Notes: a model not told the origin generated them from the sequence alone. A DNA stretch of 64,000 nucleotides from Oscheius onirici (GCA_932521025.1 OW051473.1:4898001-4962000), one strand, 5' to 3'. Shown: positions 13,505-29,347, counted from the stretch's first letter. A program made the numbers and translations.

Positions 13505-16500
13505 CTGACTATGTCGCTCTGATTGCACCACCCTGCTTTTCCGCGATGTTTCATAGTGCTGAAATCACGTCAATTTCGCCGTGTTTTGTCTTACGTTGGA
13601 CGCACTATCAGATGGGATAACAACTTCCGATTCCGTCACCACCACCTTGGATAGATTGGGAATGACAGGTTGACTGTCCTGATTCACCTAAAATGGCTTT
13701 CATACCGAAAAAAGTTGACGAACCTCTTGATTGGCAAATATCAATCGAATAAAGTAGTCGTCGTCAATAGTATTGCTCATCACTACCGAAGCCTCTGATA
13801 TGAATTTCTCTCTGAAATAAAGCTATTACACACAACAGACCACCAGTTACCCAGTGGTGAAAGAGTGCGGCGTGGTATATGATGATGTCGATGGCGGATA
13901 AGAGAGAATGGATTCCATGCGATTATCGCTAAATCTATTTTTGCTTGTAATCGCACATTACTACCCACCTGTCTGCTGTGGACAAGTACATTTGCTGTTG
14001 GAGCTCGGCTTTTCTGTCGACAGAGGTATCGGTACGGTGAGATTCTTCTAAACAATAAAACATGACTGAACGTCCAAACAGGACAATACTCAAATGGCAG
14101 AATGCACACAATGCTGTTTTGAGCGGGTATTGGTTTTAGGTTCGCAAACAAGAGGATGACAACTCACCTTTGCTGTAATTTTTAGCCGCAACTCGGAATA
14201 CCGCCTCATTCATGGACGAGGAGAGAATATCATTCACCAGGTCTCCGACATCAATATCTTCGACGCTCTCGTCATCATCCTCCGGCTCGTCGTAGTAGTC
14301 ATCGACATGTCTGATTTGTCCCATTATAGGATTAAAAATTGTCTGCTTACCTCATTGAATGTGACTTTTGCGAAACAGCAGTCTGGAGACGGTAGTAGTT
14401 GTCGTAACTGCTGTTGTCATCCATGTTTTGAGTCGGAGTCTCCTTGATAGACTGTAAATAGGACGCTTCAAAAGTGTCCGCCTCCTCGGGTTCAGTCACG
14501 TCGACGCTGATAATATCTTGAATCCACGACTCCTCGGTTGGTTTTTTATGTACAGAAAAATCACGTTCTTCGATATTTCTCTTGTTATGCTCTTTCGTTA
14601 TTCTTGAATCATCAGGCTTCCTTTCAACTTTTTCTTCTTTGACCGACTTCTTGTCTTCGTTGGTGGAACCGCTTCTGAAAACAAAAATCAGTCAACAGAA
14701 TCAATGTTGAACATACATCGAAGGAAAAATGTCGTTTAAGTCCACCATGAAAGGAACGTCGTCAGCTAACACAGATCGTTTACCAGCAGTCTTTTGTCGG
14801 GCGGCAGGTCTAGCAGGCGACGCGTCTCTTTAAATTTTCACCGTCTCAATAACGTTTCAAACAGTGATACCTTGATTGATGTTGGTCAATTGGCTTTTCT
14901 TCACTTTCTTTTGACGTTTTACGAACAGTTTCCGGTTTTTCAGAAGCTGCTTCTGATGTCCTGAAAAAGTGTTCTGTTAAGTTTCTGTTGTTTAATGCCT
15001 TGCAAACACATCTTCGAGATCAACAGTCGCTTCAAGAGCCTCAGATCGGTCATCTTTTGAGATGATAGTGGAGAAGCCATTTCCTTCTTCTGGAGGGATC
15101 TGAATAGAAAAAAATTAAGTTGTGACAAAAACATTAGAGCCATGCACAGTCAACTTAATCAGAAATATACTTACAGTTTGTGTTTCTTGCTTCTTCATTC
15201 GTTTCCAAAACTCCTTCAACTCGCTTGGTGACATATTTGTGAGCTGACAGGCGGAACACGTACAAGCTTTCCCTTTCTCCACAGATTTACAAGCTGTTCC
15301 AAAAACTTTTTCGATGATGTCGTCGAAGGGTGGAATTTCCTCATCAGAAGAGCTTTCGTCTGATCTTGCTTCAGCTCTTTTTTCTGACGTTTTCTTTGAT
15401 TCTTCAATGATGGTTTGTACCCAACTAAAGTTAACAGGTTCATTTTCGGCGAATTTGGATGGGTTTGAAGCTTGAGCAGTTTTCCTGGCGGCTTCTTCTG
15501 CCATTTCGGTTGGTTTCAGGAGAGAAGAAGAACCTTCTGAGGGCTGTTCGTTTTGGTTCTTAGCTGAAGCTGCTTGTTCGGCGTTGATGACACTTTCGAT
15601 CCAGGAAAAGTCGATTGAACTAGCCGTTTTCTCATTTTCAGCTGCTTCTCCAGATTGTGAACTACTTTCAGAGCTTTCATGTTCCTTCGAGGTATGAATG
15701 CCACTGAACGATTCCTTTCTGCTTTCAACAGCCACACGAGATTTTGACCTGTCTTCAATGTGATCCTCTTCTGAAGGAATGATATGCTGATCATCGCTGT
15801 CTTCTTCTGAAGAATGGTCGATTTGAACTCCTACAGGTACGATCACCATGCCCCCAGCCTGTTCTTGATTCTCTTTTGAAGTTGTTTTGACCGACTTCCT
15901 AGTTTGAACTTCCTGGCTGTCTGATCGAATCGGGCCAAACACGGCATCCAAATCAACTTGATTGTCAGCAAGTGAGACATCGTGAGAGCGATCCGCGTTG
16001 GATTTTGATCGATCCAAGGAAGTATAGCCTGACTCAACGGTTTCATTCAGGTTTTTCTCGTTTGTATGCTGCTCTGTAGATATCACTTTGTCATGAAGTT
16101 TTTGTACGGTGTCGTACAGTTCTTCTTCATTGGGTTGGAGATTTGGGGTCAGAAGTTCTTCAAGCCAGCTCACATCTGGTACCGCAGAGGCAGCAAATTT
16201 TTCCTCAGACGACAATCGGTTTTGTTCACTTGAACATGATTCAACCTTCGCTGATGTTGATGCTGATTGACCGAAGACATCATCCAGGCTAATGTCAGAT
16301 TGGGTGTAGTCTTCGATTGACTTGTTTGCATCCGTCTGATCTATCGACGTTTTTTTCGGTCTGGCTTCCGCATAGGGCACTGGGTGAGCGTCTTCTGGTG
16401 GCATTGGGTCGAACAAATTTTCGAGGATAATCGGAACCTTGTTTTCGTGTTCGATCTCTTCTTTGGGCTCTTGATGTTCAACAAAAACTATATGTTCAGG

Positions 16501-19500
16501 TTCTTCAAATATCGGTATGTGAGCAGATTCTTCTTGATCCGGTTTAGGACTGCGTCTTTCTGTGTCTTTAAGTGTTTTCGAAGCGAACGCATCTTGAAGA
16601 CTGATTTTCTTGTTTCCGTGACCATCATTGGTGAAGCCGGGGCTACCTTTGGTGGTTGCAGTTTTTGCTTCAAAGATATCATCAAGACTGATGTCGCTGT
16701 AGGCGTAGTCTGGCGGACGTTCTGAACGTTGTTTTTCGTCCGCTTTCCTGGCAGAAAAAGTCAGTTCTTCATCAAGGCTGATGTTACATTTTTCTTGATG
16801 AGTTTTGGCCTTGCTAACAGTTTCCTGATCTTTATTCGTTGCAAACACATTATTCAGACTGATGTCACTCTCGGCGTAGTCCTTTGGTCGCATTTCAGTA
16901 TAGTTCTGTTCTCTGTTTGTGGACGACGCTTTTGCAGCAACATCGGTGGACTTGGCTTCGAGTGTTTGACATTTCTTCGTCGTTTGAGATTGTGAAGAAA
17001 AAACAGTTTCGAGGTCGATATCATGATCAGAGGAGGACGTTTTGTTTTGTTCAGATTCGAATATCTCATCCAGACTGACAGGAGCATCTTCTTTCTGTTC
17101 TCGCTGCTGAACCTTCTCTTTCTCCTCTTGATGTTCGATGAAGACTACGGAAGTAGGTGCTTCCAGAATCGGTTTGTGAGTTTCTTCCTCTTGTTCTGGT
17201 GGAGGACTGCGTCTCTCTTCGCGTTGTTCAGTTTTCGGCGAGAAAACATCGTCTAGATTGATACCTGCAGCTTCAACTTGTGCGGTGTTTTTCTTGGGAA
17301 GCTTCTGTTCAAAAAAGTCTTCGAGACTGATGTCACTTTCCTGATATCCCGCAAGTTTAGTTATCTCCTTCTTCGAGGAATCAACACCGGAACTGCTCTG
17401 CATCGCTTTGTTAGAATTGATGCTTGTTTGAGACTCATTCGAGGTCGGTTTCTCAGATGAAAACACTTTTTCAATGTTTACCTGATTTGTTTCTGATGTT
17501 GAATCAACTTTCTTGGGCTCGAAAACATCGTCCAAACTGATATCTTGACATTCCATTACTTTTTCCATCTTTTCGATCTTTTCTTGTGGTTCCATGTGCT
17601 CAACAAAAACCACAGGACTCTCGGGTTCTTGAATGCTGCGCAAGATTGGCTGTTCGATATGTTCAGGCGGTGGACTTGGTCGCTCAATTTCTTCTTCTGA
17701 CTTTGCTGGTTCGAAAACGGCATCCAGACTGATTTTCTCGTGCTCTACTTCTTTGTTGGTGTCGATGGTGTTAGTTTGGTTAAAAACGTCATCGAGGCTT
17801 ATATCGCTTTCCGTATAATCAGCAGGTCGTTGTAGCTGCTCCCTCACCTCTGATCTTTTAAAAACTGGAACACAAGTAGTTTGCTCTTCAGTTTTTAAAA
17901 AGACTTTTTTCAACTTTGGCTGAGACGGCTCTGGTTGTTTAGCGAAGATTTCCTCCATACTGATATCCATTGTCTGCTCCGTTAAATTGTTTTTCTCTTC
18001 ATTGATTGAAGTTGTACCAGTATTCTCACTACTTTTCGAATGCTCCGGGAGGTCCTTTTCAGAACGACGCTCAATGGAAGTTGCGCTCGAAGAAGAAGAG
18101 GTGGTTGACATATTTCCCGTAGATTTTGATTTAGAATCTTCTTCCAGTGTTTTGTTTTTGTGACCCTCAGTAGCGAAGACGTTTTCCAAACTGATGTCAC
18201 TGTCCACGTATTCCGCCGGTTTCCTTCTTGGCTTTTCTTCTTCTTCAGATCTTCTGGCAATATAAGAGGTAGCTTCGTGAACCCGTTCTCTTCTCGGTGT
18301 CCATTCTTTCCTTGAAGTTGTTGTTTGAGGAGCAAAAACATCTTCCAAACTGATATCCGTCTGCTGATCTGTACTCTCGTCTTTTGGCTTCATGTCTGTC
18401 GGATGAACCACTTCCAGTTGGATGCTTGCTCTTGGAGAAGAAGAACTTGACCTGATCACCTCATAAGCAGACGAGAGTTTTTGATGGCTGACAGTAGTTT
18501 CCACCTCTTCCAAGTGTTTTCTTGAAGACGGTTCTTGAAAGACATCGTCGAGACTGGTATCAGCTTTGGGCTGCTGTTTGTTATGTGATTTTAACTCAGT
18601 GTCAGAAGAAGAAAACTCAGTGATAGAGTGATACTCAGTGTGAGAGTTAGTGGATAGAACAGGTGGAGCTTCTCTTGCCTCGGCTGGCCCTTGAGCATAA
18701 AACTTGAAGTGTTCAGGATCTTCTTTTCTGACTCTCCTGGGAGCGAAAATATATTCTAAGCTGATGTCACTGTCGGCGTAAAGTTTGTTGGTTTCACCCT
18801 CCACTGACCGTGATCGTACCAAAATTGGCCGTTTTTCGGTCGTGGGACTTCTTCTCAAAGAGTTGAATCTCTTTTTCAGTTCCTGAATTCATGCATACAT
18901 CACAACAGCCAAGGGCTATACTCACTTCTTCACTCATTTTCATGAGGGCACACGCGTTGCAGCTGCACTTGTTTTCCTCCTTTTCGGCGTTCTTTTGACA
19001 GGCAAAAACATCGTCGAGGTTAATATTCGAGGGAGCCAACGGCTTTGCATCGTAGGACGCTGGTCTAAAATTGTCTTTTTTGAGATATTATAAATAATCA
19101 CCTCGGTTTCTTCTTTTCAATGATTGCATTTTCAACTTCACGAAGAGCATCAACGGCCATTGGGCTTCTCGGAGACTTCGGGGTAGACGGTTCCTATTGG
19201 AAAACAAAATGAGACGGAAGTTAAATCAACTACCTTCATGTTAAATGCCGCGAACCAGTCAATGTCAGTGATAGTACTTTTTCTTCGTGGCTGCTTCGGT
19301 GGAACCAATAAGTCCATGCTGCTTCGCCGGTCCTGGTCTACCACAATTATCGGCGAGGACGGCGATCGTCTTGGGGAAGCCAGCGGCTTAAAACTTGCTT
19401 TAAAGAATGTGATGATAAACTTACATGTTCACGTTGTTCGGGTTGGAAAGACTTCAAGGCTGGTGGTTTTGAAGTCTGACAACGATTTTAAATAGGCTTT

Positions 19501-21493
19501 AGTTATTTTTACCTTTCTAGGAGACATGGTAGGTGTTTCCTCTTTTACTGGTTCCCTGTCTGTCTTTACGTCTTTCTCAGTAACATTGTCGACGCTTTTT
19601 CTGAAAAAGAATGTTTAAAAAGTGTAACTACTTACTTGGCATGTCTTTCAAGTGTACTGATAGGAGTCGAAGTCATCTTAGGACCCTCTTTCAAATCATC
19701 AAGCGAATGTTCATAAAGCTGTACGTGTTCGATAATCTGAAACATTTTTATTCTAAAAATAATCAAACTACCTGGTTTGAGCTGTATTTTGCTCTTCTTG
19801 GTGGTTTAGGTGGAACACCATTGCCTTTTGGAGTAGGTGGAGTGAATAAAACTTCCATGGTGATCCTCCGTCGTCTGTCATTAGAAGGAATTTCATTCCA
19901 ATCTAAAATTTCTTTACTTTTACTTTTTTTGCTTATCTACCTGTTTTTGCGTAGTAGTCAACATTATCGTCTTCTGTTGTTCTTTGATCTGCTGGAGTGC
20001 TGGAGACGTTGGTCACTACGAGAATACTCCGTCTTTTCTCCTTCTCTTCAGATCCTCGTTTTTGATACTTTGGTTTGCTCTCTGACTCTGTCGTGTCATT
20101 CATGACAGTCGTTGTTGTTCCGGAAGTATCGAGATCTGCAAAGAATGTCTGTAAAGGAAATTTATTGCTGTCACGAGATGAACAGACCGTGGTGTTCGGC
20201 GAGTATTGACTAGAAACTGTTTCGGACATTGATGTTACGATATAATATGGAAGTCGACCACTGCAAAACAAATTTCTTTTTGTTTACTATGAAACGCACT
20301 TTTTCTCTTGTTTTGCATCGGCAGATGGTCCTTGAAAATGCAAGTCGTCTTCCTCCGAACTTCCGACCGAGATGGAGAGGTTTTTCCTATAAAGCGATTA
20401 TCACGCCGGAAGCTAGTGCGCGAAAAATATATCACTTAAAAGAGAGATCGCGTAATGTCGCCAAAAAAACGAGAGACCGGATCGTACTCATCTGATAAGT
20501 GTGGAAAACAAGAGTCTAGACAAGACCTACCCGTTGAGGACGCGGTGAACGCTCGAAGAAACACCGCTATCTGGACGTGCAACCGGTGAATGGATTATCA
20601 TGCTGCCGCTGTCGCTGTCACTGTCATCTGACTGAATATACCTGAATTCGATCTGTTGCATGGCCTTCGTCTTGGTAGAGCGGTCAAATCGCCTACATAT
20701 AGTCCAGTCATTGACTCTTTGCGGTGAAAATAATAGTTAGACAACTTTACAGTTTTTACTGCAAAACGTGTGAAAAATACTGCGAAGAATTCAAGAAACA
20801 AAAAGTGCAATTGATAGGATCGAAGGTGCGTGACGGGGGGCGCTCTATCACAACCCGGTTCTCTCCACTTCTTCTAGCTCATTTTGTAGATCACCCACCT
20901 TTTTGGCGATTCCGAAACAGCCGAGTCTGGCGAGATCAAGTCATTGGCTGCTTCTGTGGCGGTTTCTTTCTTTAAAGAATGATAGTACAACGTTTTGTCA
21001 GAGTTGTTTATTTCCGAGAGGACACCCTGAATTGATTTTTTTCAATCAAAATATGATCAAAAGACGGGTTTACCGGTTTAACGGGTGTTGTGAAGCTGAG
21101 ATCTACAACGTTGTCTCCGCGTCGTTTGAACGTTACATCCCCTTCCGTCTCAATTCGAAGATTGTGTTCTATTCGCTGACTGATTTCTTCAACTTCGTCA
21201 GCTGTGGCTCCCGTTTCCATACTCTCGATAACGTGTACAACAGGCGAACAGCGGCCTGATCCATTTTCTTGACAAACGGTTTCGTGCAAATGGCTGATGT
21301 TCACAGAAACGGGGTGCCCATTACCCGAATCTAAGTTTGTCACGGTGACCTAAGATCGTTTCTCGTTTAAAATTCCCAGTTTTCGCACAACCTCGCAAGT
21401 TCCTGGATGACATTGCGGTGAATTATTAACCACTTCGGTGACAGTAACCGTTTTGGTGAATTCCAGGATGCGTTCCCGATGACGTCTAGGCAT
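13505..21493 (-). CDS. Very large disordered protein with ~20 SDISLDDVF-type motifs and two CxCxxC modules
   Basis: Not recognised as any known family. A chain of in-phase exons runs from ATG at 21493 (MPRRHRERILEFTKTVT) to at least 13505, roughly 2,000 residues, mostly Ser/Glu/Lys-rich and disordered. One giant exon (about 15180-18850) carries most of about twenty copies of a 9-10 residue motif, consensus SDISLDDVF. A longer unit is repeated three times: RRSPPPE, then a PIL/PIF segment, then VVFVEHxE. Two Cys modules with identical spacing, CxCxxCxLxxMSxxELK, lie on either side of the array (about 18875-18975 and 15196-15270). One intron near 14995 has a GC donor. The end is ambiguous: an in-frame stop lies at 13469, or the chain splices into the PLP enzyme. 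A multivalent scaffold is my inference. No membrane segment or signal peptide was seen. Confidence 0.8.
15196..18975 (-). repeat. Protein-level repeat array: SDISLDDVF motifs bracketed by CxCxxC modules
   Basis: Copies include YADSDISLEYIF, QTDISLEDVF, YVDSDISLENVF, YTESDISLDDVF, CQDISLDDVF, YQESDISLEDFF, YAESDISLNNVF, YAYSDISLDDIF, YTQSDISLDDVF and degenerate forms such as AGINLDDVF and QVDLDAVF. The DNA has diverged, so the motif is kept by selection on protein. Two Cys modules with the same spacing sit at about 18875-18975 (spanning an intron) and 15196-15270. Confidence 0.85.
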
Positions 21494-24063
21494 CAGGGAG
21501 GATGACAGCGGTGCTGCACTCGCCGGGAGCGTCAGGAATAAAAGTACCTGAAAAGGTGTTTGTAACGGGAAAAAGACTTAAGGCGTCGCAGGATAGAATC
21601 ATGGGAAATGGTGGCGACAAATCAGTCATCAATCAATTACATGGCGAAAAGGGGATAATCCGTTTTTTGACAACCGTTCCTTGAAAAGGAACGCCCATGA
21701 CAAAAGAGCAAGCGTTCGAACAATGGCAATAATTTTGCAATACCGTAATTTTAAAAAGTTCTTCTGATTTTTCGCCTCTTCGACCGATGACTAGCACGTT
21801 TGAACTTCAGCCAGAAGGCCGCCAAGGGCTTACACCGGTCCCACCGAAATTGTTAGAGAAAGCACAAATAAAGCAACAGGAGTTCAGGGAGAGATCAGAA
21901 TCTTGATAAAAAAAGTAAACGTAAACGGGAAGCAAGCATGTTGCCATTTAGTTTTGGCATCATTAGATCTTGAGAAGGAAAAGTATCGAAACTGGTTTTG
22001 ACCGCTTGACCTGGACTTTTTTAAACCAAAACTTTTTCTCATGGCTAGTTGCTAATTGTCATTAAAAGGTCGGAGTTGAGAGAATGGTGCACACTTGCCT
22101 CGGAGGTCGTGGGACCGGATGCCTCGCTGTCATCGTCGGAAAGGTCCATTCAAGGTATAGGGAAGGGAGTGCCTACGAGCGCAAGTAGGAGAATGATAGG
22201 CGGGCTATGACGTCAGATCAACGGATAGAGGATGTGTAAGAGACTGTGAAGGCCTGTGAATAGGCGTGGTGTGTGAATGGATTATCTCAACAAAACCAGA
22301 AGCGATTATCGTGGATCAAAAACTGTTTTGAACCAGGCTGTTATGACTTCGAGAAAGTAAAAGAAATGCAATAGTCTACCAAAAAGAATTTTCGTCAATA
22401 TGTTGCAGAGAAAGGAACAGTCTCATGTCTCTCTCTCTCTCAAATGAAAACAAAGACAGTGCAGCAAGCAGTCAGCTGTTAAGGTCGTGTGCCTTTGTGA
22501 ATTTTGACCTTGAATCAGCCGATTTGCTTTGAGATTAACAGATTCGATAAGGCAGGAAGAGAATTGCGTCTAAATTAAGGACCTTTTCTCGGAAACAAAA
22601 CGTCAGAACGTATTAAAAGAATCCTCGTTGGGAAGTGCATCAGGGGCGCCCAGATTAATTCAGCATGTTTGAGGAGGCATCGTCAACCTTGCAAATGAAA
22701 GAGGGTGATGAACCCTCTCGGTTATGCGCAGAACTTATTTCACACGGGCTGATGACTTCGCCACTGACGCGTTGCCGAAAAAAAGTGAGGAGCGGGACGG
22801 ATTTCACGGTGGATCTGGCTGTCAACTGGTTGGCACGGCATACTACACCACGCTCAAAACTCATCCGACATAATGATGGCACGGTCGGCAGTAGGGCAAA
22901 AAAGCGCTCTACTATCAATGACGCTCCGATGTCGAGAGGGATGTTTTTTGCCGGAATCTCGTTAAATTATCCTCCACTTATTTTGGAGAATCAAACTTCC
23001 GACGGGAGGAGAGCATGCTGACTACAATCGGGACAGAACGGAAACCTACAGAGAGTCAGCACGTGTCGTTTGTTAGTTTTTAGAGCAATTGACAGGGTAA
23101 GAAGCCAGTCCGGAGCAGAACACAGGTAAAAGAGATCTGTGCGCGGGTCTGATACGCAACACAAATAGACTCAATTACGCCGTCCGGCTGCTGTAACGAC
23201 ATTTTATTGGCACGTAGTTAAGGTCTTCAAACCGGTGAAGAGGTTCAGATAAATTGCCAAAAAAAGTCTGTATTTTATTCTTACTTTTTCATTTTGTTTC
23301 AATTCATCATCAAGGAAATAAAGAGTCACGTGTTCAAAGAGGGTTGAATAGAATGTAAACGGCAAGAGTCAAAAACAGTGGGGCTGATGCGGTCTACTGA
23401 AGACACTGAATTGGATGACTATTTGTATAGTATGCAAAATTGTTTTTCAGTCAAGACGAAGGGCAGCAACACGTCGGTTTTTCTGTGACCTTTTCCGCAT
23501 CATTGCTAAAGAGACGGGTATCTAAAATTACAAATGTTTCTTCCAGTATCAAAAGGGCAAATTGTTATATGAATCACTCCCGCCGAACTTCACTCTTCCA
23601 ACTAGAGTCAACTTCCGTATGGCAGAAAAACCGGTGTGAAGTTTGTCAATTACGAAGGTCAATCAAGTCTGTGTATATAAACCGCAGGTCAAATTGTTTG
23701 CCCTGATGTGTTTAGTTCCGTAGTTTTTGTTATGAACATGCACTATATTCATTTACTTTGGGCAGCCCGTTTGTTCTACATGCTTTTATCTTGCAGAATT
23801 TCGTGTGTCAATTAAGTATGACGAATCGTTTATAGGCATGAGGCTGGACGTGTTCTTCCTTATTTTCATATTTGGGGTATGTGAAAGACACGTAACCATG
23901 CACCGTTGTAACCATAGCACCGACGTCGCTTCTAACTTTCAACGCTAAAATACAAGTGATATCACTTTGCCAGTCTTGCGATAACGTGTGTCCGCTTGTC
24001 TGCTGCAACAAAACTGTTTGCTCCTTCCAGATTTTACAATTCTTTACTTCTAATTTTCTTCAG
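21494..24063. other. Divergent intergenic region between the repeat protein and the amine oxidase
   Basis: About 2.6 kb between two divergently transcribed genes, so it should contain both promoters. I found no convincing coding exon or repeat. A short CT run lies at 22430-22441. Frames such as 22665-23021 plus lack splice context and domain character. Further 5' exons of the minus-strand gene beyond 21493 cannot be excluded. Confidence 0.4.
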
Positions 24064-25840
24064 ATGGTTCAAGCCAGATCTAACAATACTTCCGTTGCAA
24101 TAATTGGAGGCGGATTTGCTGGCTTAGCAGCTGCGGCTAAACTTGAAAAGAATGGTGTTGAATATATACTCTTCGAAGCCACTGATCGTCTTGGCGGAAG
24201 AGTTTATCCTATTCAAGACAGTGAGACCGTTTTGTTTTTGGCCTACTGTTCGTGTCTAGAGGACAACAATACCATTCAACTAGGAGCCGAATATATCAAT
24301 GGAGACGATAACGATATCTATCGGCTTGCCAAAAAGCTCGACATACTTGACGACAAGAACTCAGACTACTGGTTATTCCAGTCAAATATCTCGTACGGAA
24401 TTGGTGGCGAGCAGTTTTCGGAGTTTGTACCTTTCGACGCATTTCATTTGTTTACTTAGAGAGGATCTCCAAACATGGAAAGTGTTCGCGGAGCCATTAG
24501 AGGAAGAATTTGAACAGGCTGGACTTAAATTCCCCGAGCTCAGTGCGGAAGAGTATTTCAACAAGAAATATAAAATCTTTCTCCAGGTTAAATTTTATTT
24601 GAATGAAAAATAGCTCTAGTAAAGGAAAATGGTAGCAATAAAACTACTTTTTATGCATTGGCGAAGCTTTATCGCTCGTACTACGAAACGGAATGGTCAT
24701 CGCCTATGGATGAGGTAGAGTTTGAATAACACTCGTCAAATTATATTGTTTCTTCAGCTTGCTCTGGATAACTTTCAAGAATGGGATGATAAATCCAACG
24801 ACAGCACTTCTTGGTTTTTAGATGGAGAAGGATTCAAGGTTTTGACGTTCTAGCAATGAAATTACATTTACAGGCCATCTTGGATGAATTGAAAAAGAAC
24901 ATTACTCTTTCCAACGTTAAATTCAATTCAAGAGTTACGAATATGAACTGGACAGGTAAGCCGTGATTGAATCTTGATTTGATAACGTTACGTGTTGTAC
25001 AGAAAACTACGTGGCTGTTGCCCTGAATGGAACCGAAGATGCTCCCATCTTCGACCATGTCATTGTCACAGTGCCCTTGGGATTTCTTAAGAAAAATCCG
25101 AATCTTTTTACTCCAAAACTTCCCAAAGTAAAAAGAGATGCTATTAGATATATAGGTAAGAGAGCGAAATCATTCTGACTTATCAAATTGTAAGGGTTTG
25201 GAAGCCTGACAAAGGTCTTCTTAGAGTACGAGAAACGATGGTGGTCTCCAAGTGTCGACGTTCTCATGGCCGTTAAACTTGAAGAGAATGAATCAAAAGA
25301 GAAAAACATCACAGACTACATGAGAATCTTTCAAGTTCACGAGAAGAACGTGAGTTATCAAACACAGTGTCATGTACAAAAAGTTGCAGAGGCTCCTTTT
25401 GTGGCTGGATGGAGAAGGTCCTAAAATCGCCGCAAACCTTAATGATAAGGAACTAGCCGACATCATTACCCATCATTTGCGCGTTCAGTTCAATAACACC
25501 GATATTCCAGATCCCAAGGCCATTTACACGTAAGTAAATAATTTTTTTGTCAAAAATATGACTAGACACAATTGGACTGCAGACGAGCTGACAGGAGGGG
25601 CGTATTCGTATATTACTCCTGACTCTTATGAAAACTTGAATGACTCTTTTCTGGACATGGCTGAACCGATAGTCAAAGATGAGAGGTACACTTGTTTTCT
25701 TTTCGTCACTGTTTTGTAGCCCTCTTCTCTGTTTTGCTGGAGAACACACCCACCAAACCATGTACCAAACTACTGTCGGGGCGTACGAGAGCGGAATCCG
25801 AGAAGCAAAGCGTCTGATCAAATATATGAAGAAAGAATAA
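24064..25840 (+). CDS. FAD-dependent amine oxidase, spermine/polyamine oxidase-like
   Basis: Flavoenzyme that oxidises amines (polyamines in the closest animal relatives), releasing aldehyde and hydrogen peroxide. The ATG follows a TTTTCTTCAG acceptor directly, a typical trans-splice context. The N-terminus has the dinucleotide-binding fold SVAIIGGGFAGLAAAAKLEK, then LFEATDRLGGRV, the family's FAD signature. IQLGAEYINGDDNDIY follows. A FDHVIVTVPLGFLKK segment is near 25050. The C-terminal flavin motif LLCFAGEHTHQTMYQTTVGAYESG is near 25730. About nine exons join in phase. The stop is TAA at 25838 with AATAAA overlapping just after. There is no clear signal peptide. Resemblance is to the C. 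elegans amx genes. Substrate choice between spermine, N-acetylpolyamines and monoamines is not determinable here. Confidence 0.88.
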
Positions 25841-25899
25841 CATGAATAAAAACTCTCGTACAGTGCTGACTCTCTATCTCTCTCTATAATGTCACCTCT

Positions 25900-26465
25900 A
25901 CAGGGTGGCCTATAAGTATTGGCGAGCGCAATCAAAAAATATGCTTTTAAATTTTTTATTGAAACAACTAAACGTAAACACGATACAATTGAAGAGGGAA
26001 CTGCTCGAGGTGTCCTCCATTAGCTTGGACTTCGATAACGGAACCGACGGTGCGGTGCAGTAGGCGTCTATATTATCCCAGATTTTGACGAGATCGCGTC
26101 ACAGATGATCCAAATTGGTGATTTTTCGGTTCTTCAGTTGGTCTTCCATGTAACCCCACAAAGAAAAGTTTAGTGGATTGAGACCTGGGCTACTGAAAGG
26201 CCATTGCTCCTTGGAGAAGAATCCAGGGAAATGCTGCTACAGTTGGGCTATCGTCATCTTTGTACCATGGGCTCAATCTTGTTGAAAGATCATGTCGTTT
26301 TTTCAGGACATGACAGCAGTCTTCAGAATCTTTTCTTCATAGATTTGAGCGACAATAAAAATTTCCATCTTTACTTAATTACAAGTCTGTGGCTGTTGCA
26401 CAGAATAATCACATGCTGCGTCTATAGTTAACTTATGACAAAAACAACGCACGAAGAGTAGCCCG
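25900..26465 (-). mobile_element. Degenerate mariner-like transposon with transposase remnant
   Basis: Read on the minus strand, 26305-25900 gives a recognisable but stop-ridden C-terminal mariner transposase: MIFQQD, then KMTIAQL, SKEQWPFSSPGLNPLNFSLW and GYMEDQLKNRKITNLDHL. These correspond to the catalytic FQQDxAP and SPDLNPxDF-LWG blocks. The second-block Asp (PDLNP) is changed to Gly (PGLNP), and stop codons fall within the frame. The GGTGGCCTATAAGTATTGG sequence at about 25904-25922 looks like a terminal inverted repeat. The other end was not found, so the copy is probably 5'-truncated. It lies between the convergent ends of the amine oxidase and LETM1 genes. Confidence 0.75.
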
Positions 26466-26561
26466 TGAAGAACGACACCTAATGGTCAAGTGCCCGTTTG
26501 AACAAGAATAAATGTTGGGTGAGAACATAAGACTAGTGAGTGAGCAGAGACTAAGCGGAGA

Positions 26562-29307
<2,746 letters not shown>

Positions 29308-29347
29308 GTTTCCCGTGGTTTTAAATACAAATTCGTTTTATTGTTGA

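Noticed and set aside
20598-20810. 70-aa minus frame with a hydrophobic start
   Set aside because: It covers a real exon of the repeat protein in a different frame. The frame giving VNDWTICRRFDRSTKTKAMQ joins both neighbours in phase.
22665-23021. 118-aa plus frame and overlapping minus frame
   Set aside because: Both strands are open over the same stretch, with no splice logic or recognisable motif. Probably chance.
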